From Gammaproteobacteria bacterium (GTDB lineage: Bacteria; Pseudomonadota; Gammaproteobacteria; Pseudomonadales; Azotimanducaceae), in the NCBI GenBank assembly GCA_012960535.1, contig DUBB01000045.1, positions 1 to 64,000 on the forward strand: a stretch of DNA of 64,000 bases, given 5' to 3'. The position numbers and the translations under genes are program-made. Below are positions 1-8,557 of this stretch, piece after piece. The number at the start of each line of letters is the position of its first letter. Position 1 is the first letter of the stretch. The notes beneath the pieces are model-generated. The model made no database searches. It was not told the DNA's origin and was given only the letters and a program-made list of their open reading frames with translations.

Positions 1-717
1 TCTATCAAATAATGCGTGCAGCCGCTCCCAGTGGCGCTCTGCGCTTGCTTTGTGATAAATATCGCCCCTGCCTGGAAAAGCGAAGCCGTGTTCCGCACCT
101 GGGTACCACTCAAGTCGATAATTGATGTTAGTTTGATCGAGTTGATGCAGCAATTGTTCTATAGTTTCTTTGGGCGCATAAGAATCTATTTCGGCACAGG
201 CGAAATACATCTCGCCGGTAATACGTTCGGCACTCAGGTGAGGGGAATCGGATCGGCTGGTGACCAGGTTAGCACCGTAGATGGAGGCAGCGCATTGAAT
301 GCGGTCATTATACACAGCCGCTGCCTTAAAAACGAAAGGCCCACTCATGCAGTAACCCACCGCTCCGATCCGAGATGCATCTGCCTGCTCCAGCTGATCT
401 GCATAGTCCAGCAAAGCCTGTGTGTCTGCCATTATCAGCTCGAGCGACAGGTGCCGGGTCATCTCAAACATTGTCTTCATGCCGGATTCCGTTCTCTCAA
501 AGGTGAATTCTCTGGTTTTTCGGTAGTAGAGGTTGGGTAAGATCACGCAGTAACCGGTAGTGGCTATTCGCCGCGCCATATCGTGCAGTTCTTCTCTTTT
601 ACCGGGCGCATCCATGTAAAACAAAACGGTGGGGAAGGGGCCGTTTTCTTCAGGATGGGTGACAAAGGTATTCATATCACCGTGCTGGGTTTTGATATCG
701 ATGTGATGTTCTATCAT
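1..717 (-). CDS. Dienelactone hydrolase family protein, 3' end cut by window edge
   Basis: An open frame of 239 codons starts at an ATG at 715-717 and runs off the left edge without a stop. The translation shows the alpha/beta-hydrolase pattern of the dienelactone hydrolase family. The nucleophile elbow G-Y-C-M-S-G puts the catalytic Cys at about residue 123, an Asp lies near residue 178 (AEIDS), and a His near residue 210 (GAEHGFAFPG). Cys rather than Ser as nucleophile is typical of this family. Known members open lactone rings in chlorocatechol breakdown, but many have other ester or lactone substrates, so the substrate is not known here. Only a few C-terminal residues should be missing. 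The Rieske oxygenase and dehydrogenase nearby fit a catabolic setting, but are not in one operon with it. Confidence 0.88.
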   Translation of the reverse strand, partial: MIEHHIDIKTQHGDMNTFVTHPEENGPFPTVLFYMDAPGKREELHDMARRIATTGYCVILPNLYYRKTREFTFERTESGMKTMFEMTRHLSLELIMADTQALLDYADQLEQADASRIGAVGYCMSGPFVFKAAAVYNDRIQCAASIYGANLVTSRSDSPHLSAERITGEMYFACAEIDSYAPKETIEQLLHQLDQTNINYRLEWYPGAEHGFAFPGRGDIYHKASAERHWERLHALFDR

Positions 718-721
718 TTGC

Positions 722-748
722 AGTAGCCTTAATTTTAGTAGCCTTAAT
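722..748. repeat. Short direct repeat upstream of the hydrolase gene
   Basis: Two perfect copies of AGTAGCCTTAAT (722-733 and 737-748) at a 15-base period, directly upstream of the hydrolase start codon. One of several such short duplications in the window. Confidence 0.9.
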
Positions 749-840
749 GAATTGGGTTTGTCGCTAAAAATAGCTAACCAAGCAGCACTTTCAGAAGTGC
801 ATAGAAATCTGCTCCTCGGGTATTTATCGGTTCAATTGTC

Positions 841-2487
841 TTATTCCTGTGGCTCAGAATTGTCGAATTCGCCGGCAGACAGTCTTTGTATGTAGCGATG
901 ATATTCTTTTATGGCCTTGTAACCGAATAGCAGGGTGATCGACAGGCCGCTGATTAGAACCAGCCCGGTTCCCGTAGTTGTCACCGCATCGAGTTGTCTG
1001 TCAGTGGTAATAAAACCAAAAGTGGCGACAAAGGTAGCAAAGCAATAGGTTAATTTAAAGCTTAAAATCCCCTTACCTTTAAACAGGAAATAGACTGCTT
1101 GCTCGCCGTAGTAACCTTGTGCAATGATGGTCGAAATCGCAAAAAACCAGGCTGCTATTGTCACCAGGTAGATCCCTAACCAATCGTGGGTCTGATTAAA
1201 GGCATGCGCTGTCAGTGTGGCGCCGTTGTAGGATTTGAAAACGCCATTATCTCTAAAGCTGGGCGGGTGAAGGCTGGTTACGTTATTAAAAAGGGCTCTA
1301 TGTCCGTCAGCATCGGCGACGATTTCTCCGTGAACTCGAATTAATTCTCCATCATCGATGGTGACAGCGATAAACACGGGGGTGATGTTCTGTTCTGAGG
1401 AAAAATTAGCGATAGGAACAGGCGGAAGCTGCCATTGCGTGGTTGAAATTTCTTCGAATTCAGGCAATTCATTGATTAGTCCGTCCGCTGACTGGTTCCA
1501 GACACCCGAAGACAGAATGATCAGGCCAGTGATGGTGCACACAACCAAGGTGTCTATGAAAGGCTCCAGGCCAGCAACGATGCCTTCTCGAACCGGTTCG
1601 TCAGTTTTCGCTGCGCTGTGGGCGATAGCAGAGGAGCCCAGCCCGGCCTCAGAAGAGTATAAAGCTCGTTTCATGCCCCACAGCATTGCAGAGCCCATAG
1701 TACCACCCACGAAAGCACCACTTGCCTGGGTTGGATTGAACGCAGAAGCGATAATCATAGAAAAAATGGAAGGCAGCGACGCTATATTCAGCACCAGAAC
1801 GTAGGCGCCTGCAAGGAGATACATGACGCACATAACGGGTACGATGATCGATGTAACCTTGCCGATTCGCTTAATACCACCGATGATGACTAAGCCAACG
1901 GTGATTGACAGTATCGCCCCGACTAGCAGTCTCGGCCAACCAAAAAACGTATGGGTTACGTCGGCTACATTCCAAGCCTGGAACATATTACCACCAGTGA
2001 ACGAACCAATAATCGTTGCCAGGCAATATAGTGAACCGATCAGAAGCCCTAGCCTGGGAAGGCCTAGCTCTGCGAAAGCATGTTTAGAGACCCACATGGG
2101 CCCGCCCCTGGGGTTGGTCGGGTCGTCCAGGTTGCGATACATCATTGCCAAGGTCACCTCGATAACCTTGAGTGCCATTCCGAAAACACCAACAACCCAC
2201 ATCCAGAATAATGCCCCTGGGCCGCCAAGGGAAATTGCGATGGCGACGCCGCCTATATTGCCCAGGCCGACCGTTGATGACATTGCTGTAGAAAGTGCCT
2301 GGAAGTGGTTAATCGCGCCGGGATCACTGGGGTTATCGTAACGTCCCAGGGTAACCGGTAAACCATGGGTCAGGGCCCGGTACTGACATAAGCCGCTCCA
2401 GACCGTAAAAAGAATACCTGCTGCCAGAACAACGTAGAGCACATTGTCGTTCCACAGAAAACTATTGATGTTCTGAATTAGCTCCAT
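841..2487 (-). CDS. Alanine/glycine:cation symporter (AGCS family)
   Basis: A 548-residue polytopic membrane protein predicted to import alanine or glycine with sodium across the inner membrane. The first third carries the AGCS signature: GLCQYRALTHGLPVTLGRY, then the glycine-rich STVGLGNIGGVAIAISLGGPGA stretch, here broken up: STVGLGNIGG followed by VAIAISLGGPGA. FSTII-like and YYGEQAVYFLF motifs occur near the C-terminus (ISTIIAQGYYGEQA). The protein is longer than the usual roughly 450-480 residues. The extra length sits at about residues 335-430 between two membrane segments (after LIILSSGVW, before LTAHAF) and is hydrophilic. I chose the ATG at 2485-2487; a TTG nine bases upstream (2496) is also possible and neither has a clear ribosome site. 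The gene is divergent from the dehydrogenase gene. Substrate choice is inferred from the family only. Confidence 0.9.
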   Translation of the reverse strand: MELIQNINSFLWNDNVLYVVLAAGILFTVWSGLCQYRALTHGLPVTLGRYDNPSDPGAINHFQALSTAMSSTVGLGNIGGVAIAISLGGPGALFWMWVVGVFGMALKVIEVTLAMMYRNLDDPTNPRGGPMWVSKHAFAELGLPRLGLLIGSLYCLATIIGSFTGGNMFQAWNVADVTHTFFGWPRLLVGAILSITVGLVIIGGIKRIGKVTSIIVPVMCVMYLLAGAYVLVLNIASLPSIFSMIIASAFNPTQASGAFVGGTMGSAMLWGMKRALYSSEAGLGSSAIAHSAAKTDEPVREGIVAGLEPFIDTLVVCTITGLIILSSGVWNQSADGLINELPEFEEISTTQWQLPPVPIANFSSEQNITPVFIAVTIDDGELIRVHGEIVADADGHRALFNNVTSLHPPSFRDNGVFKSYNGATLTAHAFNQTHDWLGIYLVTIAAWFFAISTIIAQGYYGEQAVYFLFKGKGILSFKLTYCFATFVATFGFITTDRQLDAVTTTGTGLVLISGLSITLLFGYKAIKEYHRYIQRLSAGEFDNSEPQE

Positions 2488-2654
2488 TTGCTGCAATTTC
2501 CATACATTAGTGCATAGCCAGTGTAACAGTAATCTCCTTTATTCATGGTGACTGAGAGATGTTAATGGCGGTATGTTTTTTGCCAAAAAAGGCTAAATGA
2601 GTTTTTGTGCGATGATGAAGGTATTCATAATAAACCATGTGCAGGAGAAGCATT

Positions 2655-3449
2655 GTGAGACTTGAAAATAAAGTGGCCATTGTCACCGGTGCGGGCCAGA
2701 CGGCGGGGACAACCATTGGCAATGGTCGCGCGACTGCTATTTTGTTTGCCCGGCAGGGCGCAAAAGTGATGTTGGTGGATAGAGATGATGTCAGTGTTGA
2801 AGAAACCGCCGATCTGATTCGGGCCGAAGGCGGTGATTGCCTAACTAAGAGCATGGATGTAACCGATGCAAAAGCTTGCAAGGAGATGGCTGAGCATTGC
2901 CTTGCCTATTTTGGCCGTGTAGATATTCTGCATAATAATGTGGGTATTGGCGCGGGAGATCGTGGCGTGACCCATCTCAGCGAGGAAAACTGGGATAGAA
3001 TCATGGACGTTAATCTGAAAAGCATGTTTTTGACAGCCAAGTATTGCATTCCAGTCATGCGGGACCAGCAGTCGGGGGTAGTGATTAATATCTCTTCAGT
3101 CGCGGCTATTGCAGCGACCAGTATGCTGGCCTACAAAACCTCAAAAGCTGGGGTCGTTGCTTTGACCCAGCAGATTGCCAGTGCTAATGCTCGTTTTGGT
3201 ATCCGGGCAAACTGTATTTTACCGGGCCTGATGAATACACCTATGGCGATAGAGGGCTATTCTGCGCTGCGCGGAGTACCCAGAGAACAGGTTATTGCCG
3301 AAAGAGATGCCAGGGTGCCCCTGGGCGGGAAAATGGGCTCTGCCTGGGATGTGGCCCATGCCGCTTTATTCCTGGCCAGTGAAGAGGCAAGCTTCATTAC
3401 CGGCGTTAATCTGCCAGTAGATGGCGGGCAAAGCATTAAAGTGGGTTAG
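2655..3449 (+). CDS. Short-chain dehydrogenase/reductase (SDR)
   Basis: A 264-residue classical SDR, a soluble NAD(P)-dependent oxidoreductase. The N-terminal nucleotide-binding loop is an extended version of TGxxxGxG (TGAGQTAGTTIGNGRA, residues 11-26). HNNVG occupies the NNAG position (about 93-97). The catalytic tetrad is Asn120, Ser147, Tyr160 and Lys164, and the C-terminus has the usual ITGVNLPVDGG motif. I chose the GTG at 2655 over an upstream ATG at 2637: AGGAG lies seven bases before this GTG, and MRLENKVAIVTGAG is the usual family start. The substrate cannot be read from the sequence. The next gene downstream (230 bases away) is a Rieske oxygenase, so a joint role in degrading a cyclic compound is possible, but that is inference. 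Confidence 0.9.
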   Translation: MRLENKVAIVTGAGQTAGTTIGNGRATAILFARQGAKVMLVDRDDVSVEETADLIRAEGGDCLTKSMDVTDAKACKEMAEHCLAYFGRVDILHNNVGIGAGDRGVTHLSEENWDRIMDVNLKSMFLTAKYCIPVMRDQQSGVVINISSVAAIAATSMLAYKTSKAGVVALTQQIASANARFGIRANCILPGLMNTPMAIEGYSALRGVPREQVIAERDARVPLGGKMGSAWDVAHAALFLASEEASFITGVNLPVDGGQSIKVG

Positions 3450-3679
3450 TTCCAATGAGCGGTTTCATCCCGGACTGCAGTCGCTGCAGATTACCGGTTA
3501 CTATCGGTGCTGAATTAAATTGAACTTTGATTGCGTGTGTGGCCGGTTAGAATTGATTGATATCGTCCTGCCCAGGCGACAGTCAGTGATTGTAGATGCT
3601 ATGGCAGTCTCGCGGCGTCGAATTTGCTGTTGGTTGAAAATATGCGAAGATCGATGAATTACCGTTCAAGGGAGTTGGC

Positions 3680-4954
3680 ATGTCTACATCAGAAAGCTTC
3701 AAAGGCTTTGAGATTGACAAGCAAGGTAGGGCCTACGGCCATCCAATAGCCACAAGCGATGAGGAGTTGGTGCGGGTCGGGCCAGGTACCAAAGGTGGAG
3801 AATTGCTACGCCGTTATTGGCAACCTTTTGCATTGGCAGAGGAAGCCACCTCCAAGCCAAAACACGTGAAGATTTTGAGTGAGAACCTCATTCTTTTTCG
3901 TGACGGGGATGGCGAAGCTGGACTGCTATACCCTCGCTGTATGCATCGTGGTACAGACCTGATTTACGGGAAAGTTGAACAGCAGGGTATTCGTTGCTGC
4001 TATCACGGCTGGTTATTTGGTGTGCAGGGCCATTGCCTGGAAATACCCACAGAGAAGAATGAAAAACTTCGCAGCAACATACGTCAGCCATGGTATCCGG
4101 TAAGGGAAGAGTTTGGTTTGTTGTTTACCTACATGGGACCACCGGACCGGGAGCCGTTATTTCCAACTTTCTCTATTGCGGAAAATCTTGGGCCCAGTGA
4201 AACAGTAACAGCCTTTCGCTCAGATTCAGGACCGAATGGTCCACATCCAAAAATTGCCGCCAGCAGTGATTACAACTGGTGGCAGATGTATGACAACTGG
4301 ATGGATCCGTTTCACGTTTGTGTGCTACATTTTTCGATTAATGGGCCGCAGTTTTCGCCAAACCTGGGCATTATCCCCGAGGTGAAATTCGTGCAGACTA
4401 ACGATGGTGTGATATCGATTCAAAAACGGCGTATCCCAAATGGCCCGGTGCAGCAGCGCATCAGCCAGGTGATTATGCCGAACATGAATTGTACCGCTGG
4501 TGTGACTGACGAAGACCTCGGCCCAGCCGGTATTAGCTGGACTTTGCCTTTAGATGACACCAGTTATGTTCTTTTCGGCCTGACACGCATTGACAGGGAC
4601 AACCCGCCTAAGAGGCCTGCCATTCCAATGCTTGAGGACCATTGGGGGCCTGACCATGGCAAGCCATTTAGTGAATGGTCACTTGAGGATCACCAGGTAT
4701 GGCAGACAGATTATGTCGCTCAGAAAGGCCAGGGAGATATCAGCCTGCATAGTGAAGAGCATCTTATGGCCGGAGACAAGGGAACAGCGCTCTCGCGGCG
4801 TATGTTTAGGCAACTCGCAGAGCGGGTTGCCGAGGGTGAAGACCCGTTCGGCGCTGGAGCGAATGAGCCGTACCGAGTGGAAATTCTGGCAGGAAATGCA
4901 TTGCTGGATCCAGAAACGGGAGAATGTATTGCCGGCTATGCATCACGTACCTGA
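3680..4954 (+). CDS. Rieske non-haem iron oxygenase, large (alpha) subunit
   Basis: A 424-residue protein with an N-terminal Rieske [2Fe-2S] domain. The ligands are visible as Cys87-x-His89 and Cys106-x2-His109 (spacing C-x-H-x16-C-x2-H). A C-terminal ring-hydroxylating domain follows, whose mononuclear iron site is in DNWMDPFHVCVLH (Asn206, Asp209, His212, His217). Such enzymes hydroxylate or O-demethylate aromatic rings, using electrons from a separate reductase; none is encoded nearby. The length and the single-subunit layout resemble phthalate-dioxygenase-like or vanillate/LigX-like oxygenases rather than the two-subunit naphthalene type. The start is well supported by AAGGGAG about seven bases upstream. 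The substrate is unknown. Confidence 0.93.
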   Translation: MSTSESFKGFEIDKQGRAYGHPIATSDEELVRVGPGTKGGELLRRYWQPFALAEEATSKPKHVKILSENLILFRDGDGEAGLLYPRCMHRGTDLIYGKVEQQGIRCCYHGWLFGVQGHCLEIPTEKNEKLRSNIRQPWYPVREEFGLLFTYMGPPDREPLFPTFSIAENLGPSETVTAFRSDSGPNGPHPKIAASSDYNWWQMYDNWMDPFHVCVLHFSINGPQFSPNLGIIPEVKFVQTNDGVISIQKRRIPNGPVQQRISQVIMPNMNCTAGVTDEDLGPAGISWTLPLDDTSYVLFGLTRIDRDNPPKRPAIPMLEDHWGPDHGKPFSEWSLEDHQVWQTDYVAQKGQGDISLHSEEHLMAGDKGTALSRRMFRQLAERVAEGEDPFGAGANEPYRVEILAGNALLDPETGECIAGYASRT

Positions 4955-5377
4955 TCTCTGGCAGTGCTAAAGGCAGCAATCGATGGCCTACCCGGCTGAT
5001 CACTGTTGGGCAGGGTGTAGTTGAGGCGAGGGTGTCTTGCTTGCAGCTTTGGTTGATTCTTCATTCCGGTCGAAAACAAAAATGGGGCCATCCTGGTTGA
5101 GCGCAATTCGATCGCTCTTATTGGGTGGGTAGAACCTGGCTCTATTGGTGTTTAAAAAAATACTTTGTGATTCTTTCCTATCGAGCAGCCTTAGTTCAAG
5201 TTGTAGTACCCATATAAGATCTTTTAAAGCACGGGTGACTGATCGTGATCTGGTTCAGTAACCGCCTCAAAATCTTATTGGATGATGGTCGCGAGGTGAT
5301 CCCGAGCTGGGAAAAGAGTAAGATACTCAAGCAAGTATTTAAGGTTTAGCGACCCTTGTTCGGCATTAAAAAAAAGG
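4955..5377. other. 423-base stretch without an intact gene
   Basis: Holds a minus-strand open frame with protein-like composition but no start codon (5003-5254, listed separately). On the plus strand, partly beyond it, a short open frame of about 36 codons ends at the TAG near 5347 (...GREVIPSWEKSKILKQVFKV). Both look like broken remains. Base composition turns AT-rich from about 5345 into the next gene. No promoter or terminator is convincing. Confidence 0.5.
5003..5254 (-). pseudogene. Start-less open frame, probable gene remnant
   Basis: 84 codons lie open between a TGA at 5255-5257 and the TGA at 5000-5002, with no ATG, GTG or TTG. The translation contains RALKDLIWVLQLELRLLD, then NRARFYPPNKSDRIALNQ and GPIFVFDRNEES, which reads like real protein sequence rather than chance. 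I do not recognise the family. The missing start suggests that the 5' part was lost, possibly when the neighbouring AT-rich gene arrived. It could also be coincidence, since the frame is short. Confidence 0.35.
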
Positions 5378-6064
5378 ATGATAGACAGATTATATAGATT
5401 CCTATCTCAACCTTTTATAGTAATAATTGTAATGATTATTGCACCAATATTATCTATTGCTGATAGAAATTTTGGGTATTTTTTTGGTCTTTTTATAGCA
5501 TTATTTCTGCTATGGAAAAGTGGATGGAACTGGACAAAATTTGGGTTTGGGAAAAAGATAAGTTTAAGCACAATATTAAAAGGTCTATTACTTGCGATTA
5601 TCATATTTGTTATTGTTGACATCTGTATTCAACCATTCTTGGAAATCTATTTTGGTGAAATTGATTTAAGTTCGATAGATGATGTAAGAGGAGATTTTGC
5701 CAGCTTTTTTATTTTATTCTTAATAATGTGGGTATTTGCCGCATTTGGAGAAGAATTTTTATTCAGCGGTTACTATATGAAACATTTAGCTGAATTTATG
5801 GGGAATACTGACAAAACGTGGTTCGTATCAGCTATTGTACTATCTGTTTATTTTGGAGTTTCACACAACTATCAAGGAACATCTGGAATGATTGCTGTGG
5901 GATTAGCAAGTATTATATTCTTCTTTACATTTTACAGAAATAGAACAAATCTCGCTTTACTTGTTTTTAGTCACGGATTTTATGACACGATTGGTTTAAC
6001 TCTAATCTATCTAAATAAAGACCGGACATTTTATAATTGGGCTTTGAAACTTATAAGTAACTGA
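5378..6064 (+). CDS. CPBP-family intramembrane protease-like protein, AT-rich
   Basis: A 228-residue membrane protein with several hydrophobic segments and the CPBP (Abi/CAAX protease) motifs: Glu-Glu at 125-126 in FGEEFLFSGYY, FGVSH with His163, and SHGFYD with His199 and Asp203. In the family the first motif is normally EExxxR; here the Arg position is Ser130, so activity may be altered. Bacterial members are linked to bacteriocin self-immunity and prenyl-protein processing; the role here is unknown. The gene is strikingly AT-rich (poly-T and poly-A runs, ATA codons) compared with every neighbour, which suggests recent transfer. AAGG sits directly against the ATG, so the ribosome site is poor. 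The flanks hold broken frames and no partner gene. Confidence 0.8.
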   Translation: MIDRLYRFLSQPFIVIIVMIIAPILSIADRNFGYFFGLFIALFLLWKSGWNWTKFGFGKKISLSTILKGLLLAIIIFVIVDICIQPFLEIYFGEIDLSSIDDVRGDFASFFILFLIMWVFAAFGEEFLFSGYYMKHLAEFMGNTDKTWFVSAIVLSVYFGVSHNYQGTSGMIAVGLASIIFFFTFYRNRTNLALLVFSHGFYDTIGLTLIYLNKDRTFYNWALKLISN

Positions 6065-6118
6065 TAAAAAAACGCCACACAACTATGGCTTTAAATAATT
6101 GCTCGTTCTCGCCTACTT

Positions 6119-6142
6119 CTGAAAATCTTCGTGGATTTTCAG
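6119..6142 (+). terminator. Hairpin after the CPBP gene
   Basis: CTGAAAATC (6119-6127), six-base loop TTCGTG, GATTTTCAG (6134-6142): a perfect 9-bp stem 55 bases after the CPBP stop. It is followed by TTTG only, so it is a weak terminator at best; it may be a recombination or RNA-stability element. Confidence 0.35.
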
Positions 6143-6258
6143 TTTGATGTGTACTAGCGAAGTTAAGTGCTAGCCCACGCAACTACTCATAGCCGAACCG
6201 CTAAAACTTCATAGCACAAGATTACAGTACGAGTACAAGGCTGTTTGCCGCCGCGAGG

Positions 6259-6573
6259 ATGGTGTTAAAACGCAGTTATATTTCTGACCCAGAAAGACTC
6301 AAAGCCTTACCCAGCCTCCAGCGTAAAGGATTATGCATCGTTAAATTTAAAGCTGAAAATAAAGGTCGAAAGTGAACCCACCAGCACCTTTTCATGCTGG
6401 AAGATACCGTTAAAGAGTTAAAGGCCGATGGCGTCCCAATAAAACCAGCGGTCTCTAAAGTCCCAATAGAAGATTGGGTCGATCTGCTTGAAGCTGGTTG
6501 GAGGCCTATCAAAGAAACCCAGTTCTCTTACATTAAGGTGTCAACATCTTATAAGTATCCTATAGGATCATGA
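6259..6573 (+). pseudogene. Small gene split by an in-frame TGA, unknown product
   Basis: An ATG at 6259 opens 38 codons (MVLKRSYISDPERLKALP...) to a TGA at 6373-6375. The same frame then stays open for another 65 codons to a TGA at 6571-6573, with sequence such as LEDTVKELKADGVPIKPA and PIEDWVDLLEAGWRPI. The combined product would be about 104 residues of soluble, charged, protein-like sequence. An ATG at 6394-6396 could start a shorter second product. I do not recognise it. Either a nonsense mutation has killed a small gene, or only the second half is used. TGA readthrough as selenocysteine is very unlikely without a recognisable partner motif. Confidence 0.4.
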
Positions 6574-6899
6574 CACCATAGTGGGTCTAAGGTAGGTGGG
6601 AGGCGTCCTGTTTTTACTCGGAACGATTGTGGTATCTTTAGCAATGACACCCCTCCCATTTTTATAATTCTACATGAAAAGAATGTAGACCATAGCTATG
6701 ACACTACACAGCTTTCCAAAGCTGATACAGCCTGTTGTTTCATTGCTGCGTTACAACTCAAAAACTGCTCAAAATGTTAGAGGACGTGTATATATGGGGG
6801 TACGCAGGTGACCATGGGCCCCCTTGTACACTTATAGAGGTGGTCAAACATTTTGATGTCTTTTCAGGTTGTATAGTTGATGGGGATTTTGAAGGCACC

Positions 6900-7658
6900 T
6901 TAAGCAGACCGTGAATTCAGCAGCACCGAGGTTAGGCCAAATCCCATCAATGCCCAGACGATAACGGCGCCAGAAGGGAGATCCACCAGGGCGGATAATG
7001 CAAGGCCAAAGCCGTATCCCAGCAGGCCTATCGCAAAGGCAGCAACGAGTTTTTTCTTTCCTTTAAGTAACCGAGTCGCGAGCGCGGGAATAATGAGGCT
7101 GGCAAAAACCAGATAGATGCCAACTAGCTGAACTGACGCCGTCACGACGATGGCAAATAGTACGTAGAACCAGACCGTACCACGCTCGCGGGCATATCCA
7201 AACCATAACCCAAGCACCAGAGCGTACAGCAGAGCAACCGGTAAGAGTTGCTCGAATGTTACGAAGAGTATCTGCCCAACCAGAAGATCTCGCAAGTGTT
7301 CACCGCCGTGTGGATTACCAGCCAGCGCAATGACGCTTGCCGTGGCAGCCAGAACGAACAGTACCCCAATTAAAGCCTCCTGAATCTCAGCATATCTATG
7401 TTCCAGAGAATTCAGCATGAGGGCCGCCAGGATTGCTGCCCCTGTTGCGGCGAACTGGGTCGTCAATCCATGCATTGGCAGATCGAAATTTGCGGCGAGA
7501 ATAACGCCAAAACCGGCGACCTGAGCTACCGCTAGATCGATGAAGATGATGCCACGTTCCAGCACGCGCTGACCTAAAGGAATGTGGGTACTAAGCACCA
7601 GCAAACCAGCACAAAAGGCGGGCATCAATATGGATGCACTGAGCGACGCCCAATTCAA
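6900..7658 (-). CDS. znuB: Metal (zinc-type) ABC transporter permease
   Basis: A 252-residue integral membrane protein of the ABC-3 family (ZnuB/MntB/TroC), with about seven hydrophobic segments and the family stretches IFIDLAVAQVAGFGVILA near the N-terminus and LVGIYLVFASLIIPALATRL near residue 190. It would form the inner-membrane channel for zinc or manganese. It overlaps the 3' end of the substrate-binding protein gene by four bases, so the two are translationally coupled. No ATPase (ZnuC) gene is present on either side; a complete transporter would need one from elsewhere. The assignment to zinc rather than manganese rests on the porin and small protein upstream and is moderate. Confidence 0.88.
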   Translation of the reverse strand: MNWASLSASILMPAFCAGLLVLSTHIPLGQRVLERGIIFIDLAVAQVAGFGVILAANFDLPMHGLTTQFAATGAAILAALMLNSLEHRYAEIQEALIGVLFVLAATASVIALAGNPHGGEHLRDLLVGQILFVTFEQLLPVALLYALVLGLWFGYARERGTVWFYVLFAIVVTASVQLVGIYLVFASLIIPALATRLLKGKKKLVAAFAIGLLGYGFGLALSALVDLPSGAVIVWALMGFGLTSVLLNSRSA

Positions 7659-8548
7659 GTGGAAACCTTCAGCAGCATCTCTATGGTGCGATCGAAGACT
7701 TCGAACAGATCAGCAGTTCCACCTCCACCGACGGTGTAAGGTAGCTCGAGCATACGCGAGTTCAATCGTTGGGCCAGCCACTTTGAAGATCTGGCGCTTG
7801 AATAGGGTGTGCGCAATATAGCTATGGGCGGATTCACTGAATAAGCAGAAAGTAAACTAGCAAGATGGGCTGCGCTGGGTGGCAGGCCAGGCTTCGGTTC
7901 GAGGTCGGCAAGGCGATTTAACTTTAACCAGTCAATCAGGTACGAAAACGAAGTGTGATGAACCATGACCCGGATCCCTGTAAGGGGTTTTGCTGCCATA
8001 CGCCATCGGGCTGATGCTTTATCCCAGCGACTCAAAAAATCAGTTTGGTAAATGTTATAGTCGTTACTGTTGGCGGGATCCAGTTGAGCAAGTCGATCAC
8101 CTAGTACCTGCGCTATGCGGCGCACATTGGCCGGGTTTAAATGTACATGAGGATTGCCTTCAGGGTGAATATCACCTTGACGACGGTCAACGCTTTGCGG
8201 CACTTCGATTCTTCTAACGAGCATCGCCGCAAGAACGTGTCCTGGGCTACCGGGCTGAATCGCAGCATTGCCGGATCGTCGCAACAAAAGTGGTAACCAA
8301 CCGACTTCGAGTTGGGCACCTGAACACACGAGTAGATCAGCATCCCTAATGGCAGCGATCAGACTAGGCTTTGCTTGCAGGTAATGGGGATCCTGTGCTG
8401 CGGTGGATGCTGTGGTAATGCGAAGGTGTGAGCCACCAAGTTCAGACAACAAAGATTGCCATTCTGGTTCGCATACAAAAACATTCAGATCAGCCAATGC
8501 ACCCTGACAAAGCAGCAGCGTCATGAGAAAACTGCAAGTGATTTTCAT
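7655..8548 (-). CDS. znuA: Metal (zinc-type) ABC transporter substrate-binding protein
   Basis: A 297-residue cluster A-I periplasmic binding protein with a clear signal peptide (MKITCSFLMTLLLCQGALA). Likely metal ligands are the His of DPHYLQ, the His residues in NPHVHLNP and the HH of VMVHHTSF. It lacks the long His/Asp-rich loop of many ZnuA proteins; only IHPEGNPH remains. I chose the ATG at 8546-8548 because AGGTG lies just upstream and the signal peptide then begins correctly; a GTG at 8557 directly after the porin stop is the longer alternative. The porin stop codon overlaps the ribosome site, so the genes are one operon: small protein, porin, binding protein, permease. Confidence 0.88.
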   Translation of the reverse strand: MKITCSFLMTLLLCQGALADLNVFVCEPEWQSLLSELGGSHLRITTASTAAQDPHYLQAKPSLIAAIRDADLLVCSGAQLEVGWLPLLLRRSGNAAIQPGSPGHVLAAMLVRRIEVPQSVDRRQGDIHPEGNPHVHLNPANVRRIAQVLGDRLAQLDPANSNDYNIYQTDFLSRWDKASARWRMAAKPLTGIRVMVHHTSFSYLIDWLKLNRLADLEPKPGLPPSAAHLASLLSAYSVNPPIAILRTPYSSARSSKWLAQRLNSRMLELPYTVGGGGTADLFEVFDRTIEMLLKVST

Positions 8549-8557
8549 GTCTAGCAC

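Larger units (their letters stand above)
6065..6899. other. 835-base accessory stretch with small frames and hairpins
   Basis: Contains a perfect 9-bp hairpin (6119-6142), a broken small gene (6259-6573), a 7-bp hairpin TCTACAT/ATGTAGA (6669-6689) directly before the perfect 10-base palindrome CATAGCTATG (6691-6700), and imperfect complementary runs (GGGAGGCGTC near 6609 with GACACCCCTCCC near 6646). No intact gene, transposase or attC site was recognised. It reads as rearranged island DNA between the CPBP gene and the zinc-type operon, whose last gene ends at 6900. Confidence 0.5.

Noticed and set aside
16-540. Plus-strand open frame of 174 codons
   Set aside because: It lies opposite the dienelactone hydrolase gene, whose catalytic motifs are clear; the plus-strand product has no recognisable features.
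6080-6230. Integron attC-like site after the CPBP gene
   Set aside because: GTTAAGT fits one half of the core-site consensus, but no matching RYYYAAC partner or complementary arms were found.
6810-6840. Possible far attachment site of the tRNA-integrated element
   Set aside because: CCATGGGCCCCC resembles the tRNA 3' end only over GGGCCC; far too short for an att repeat.
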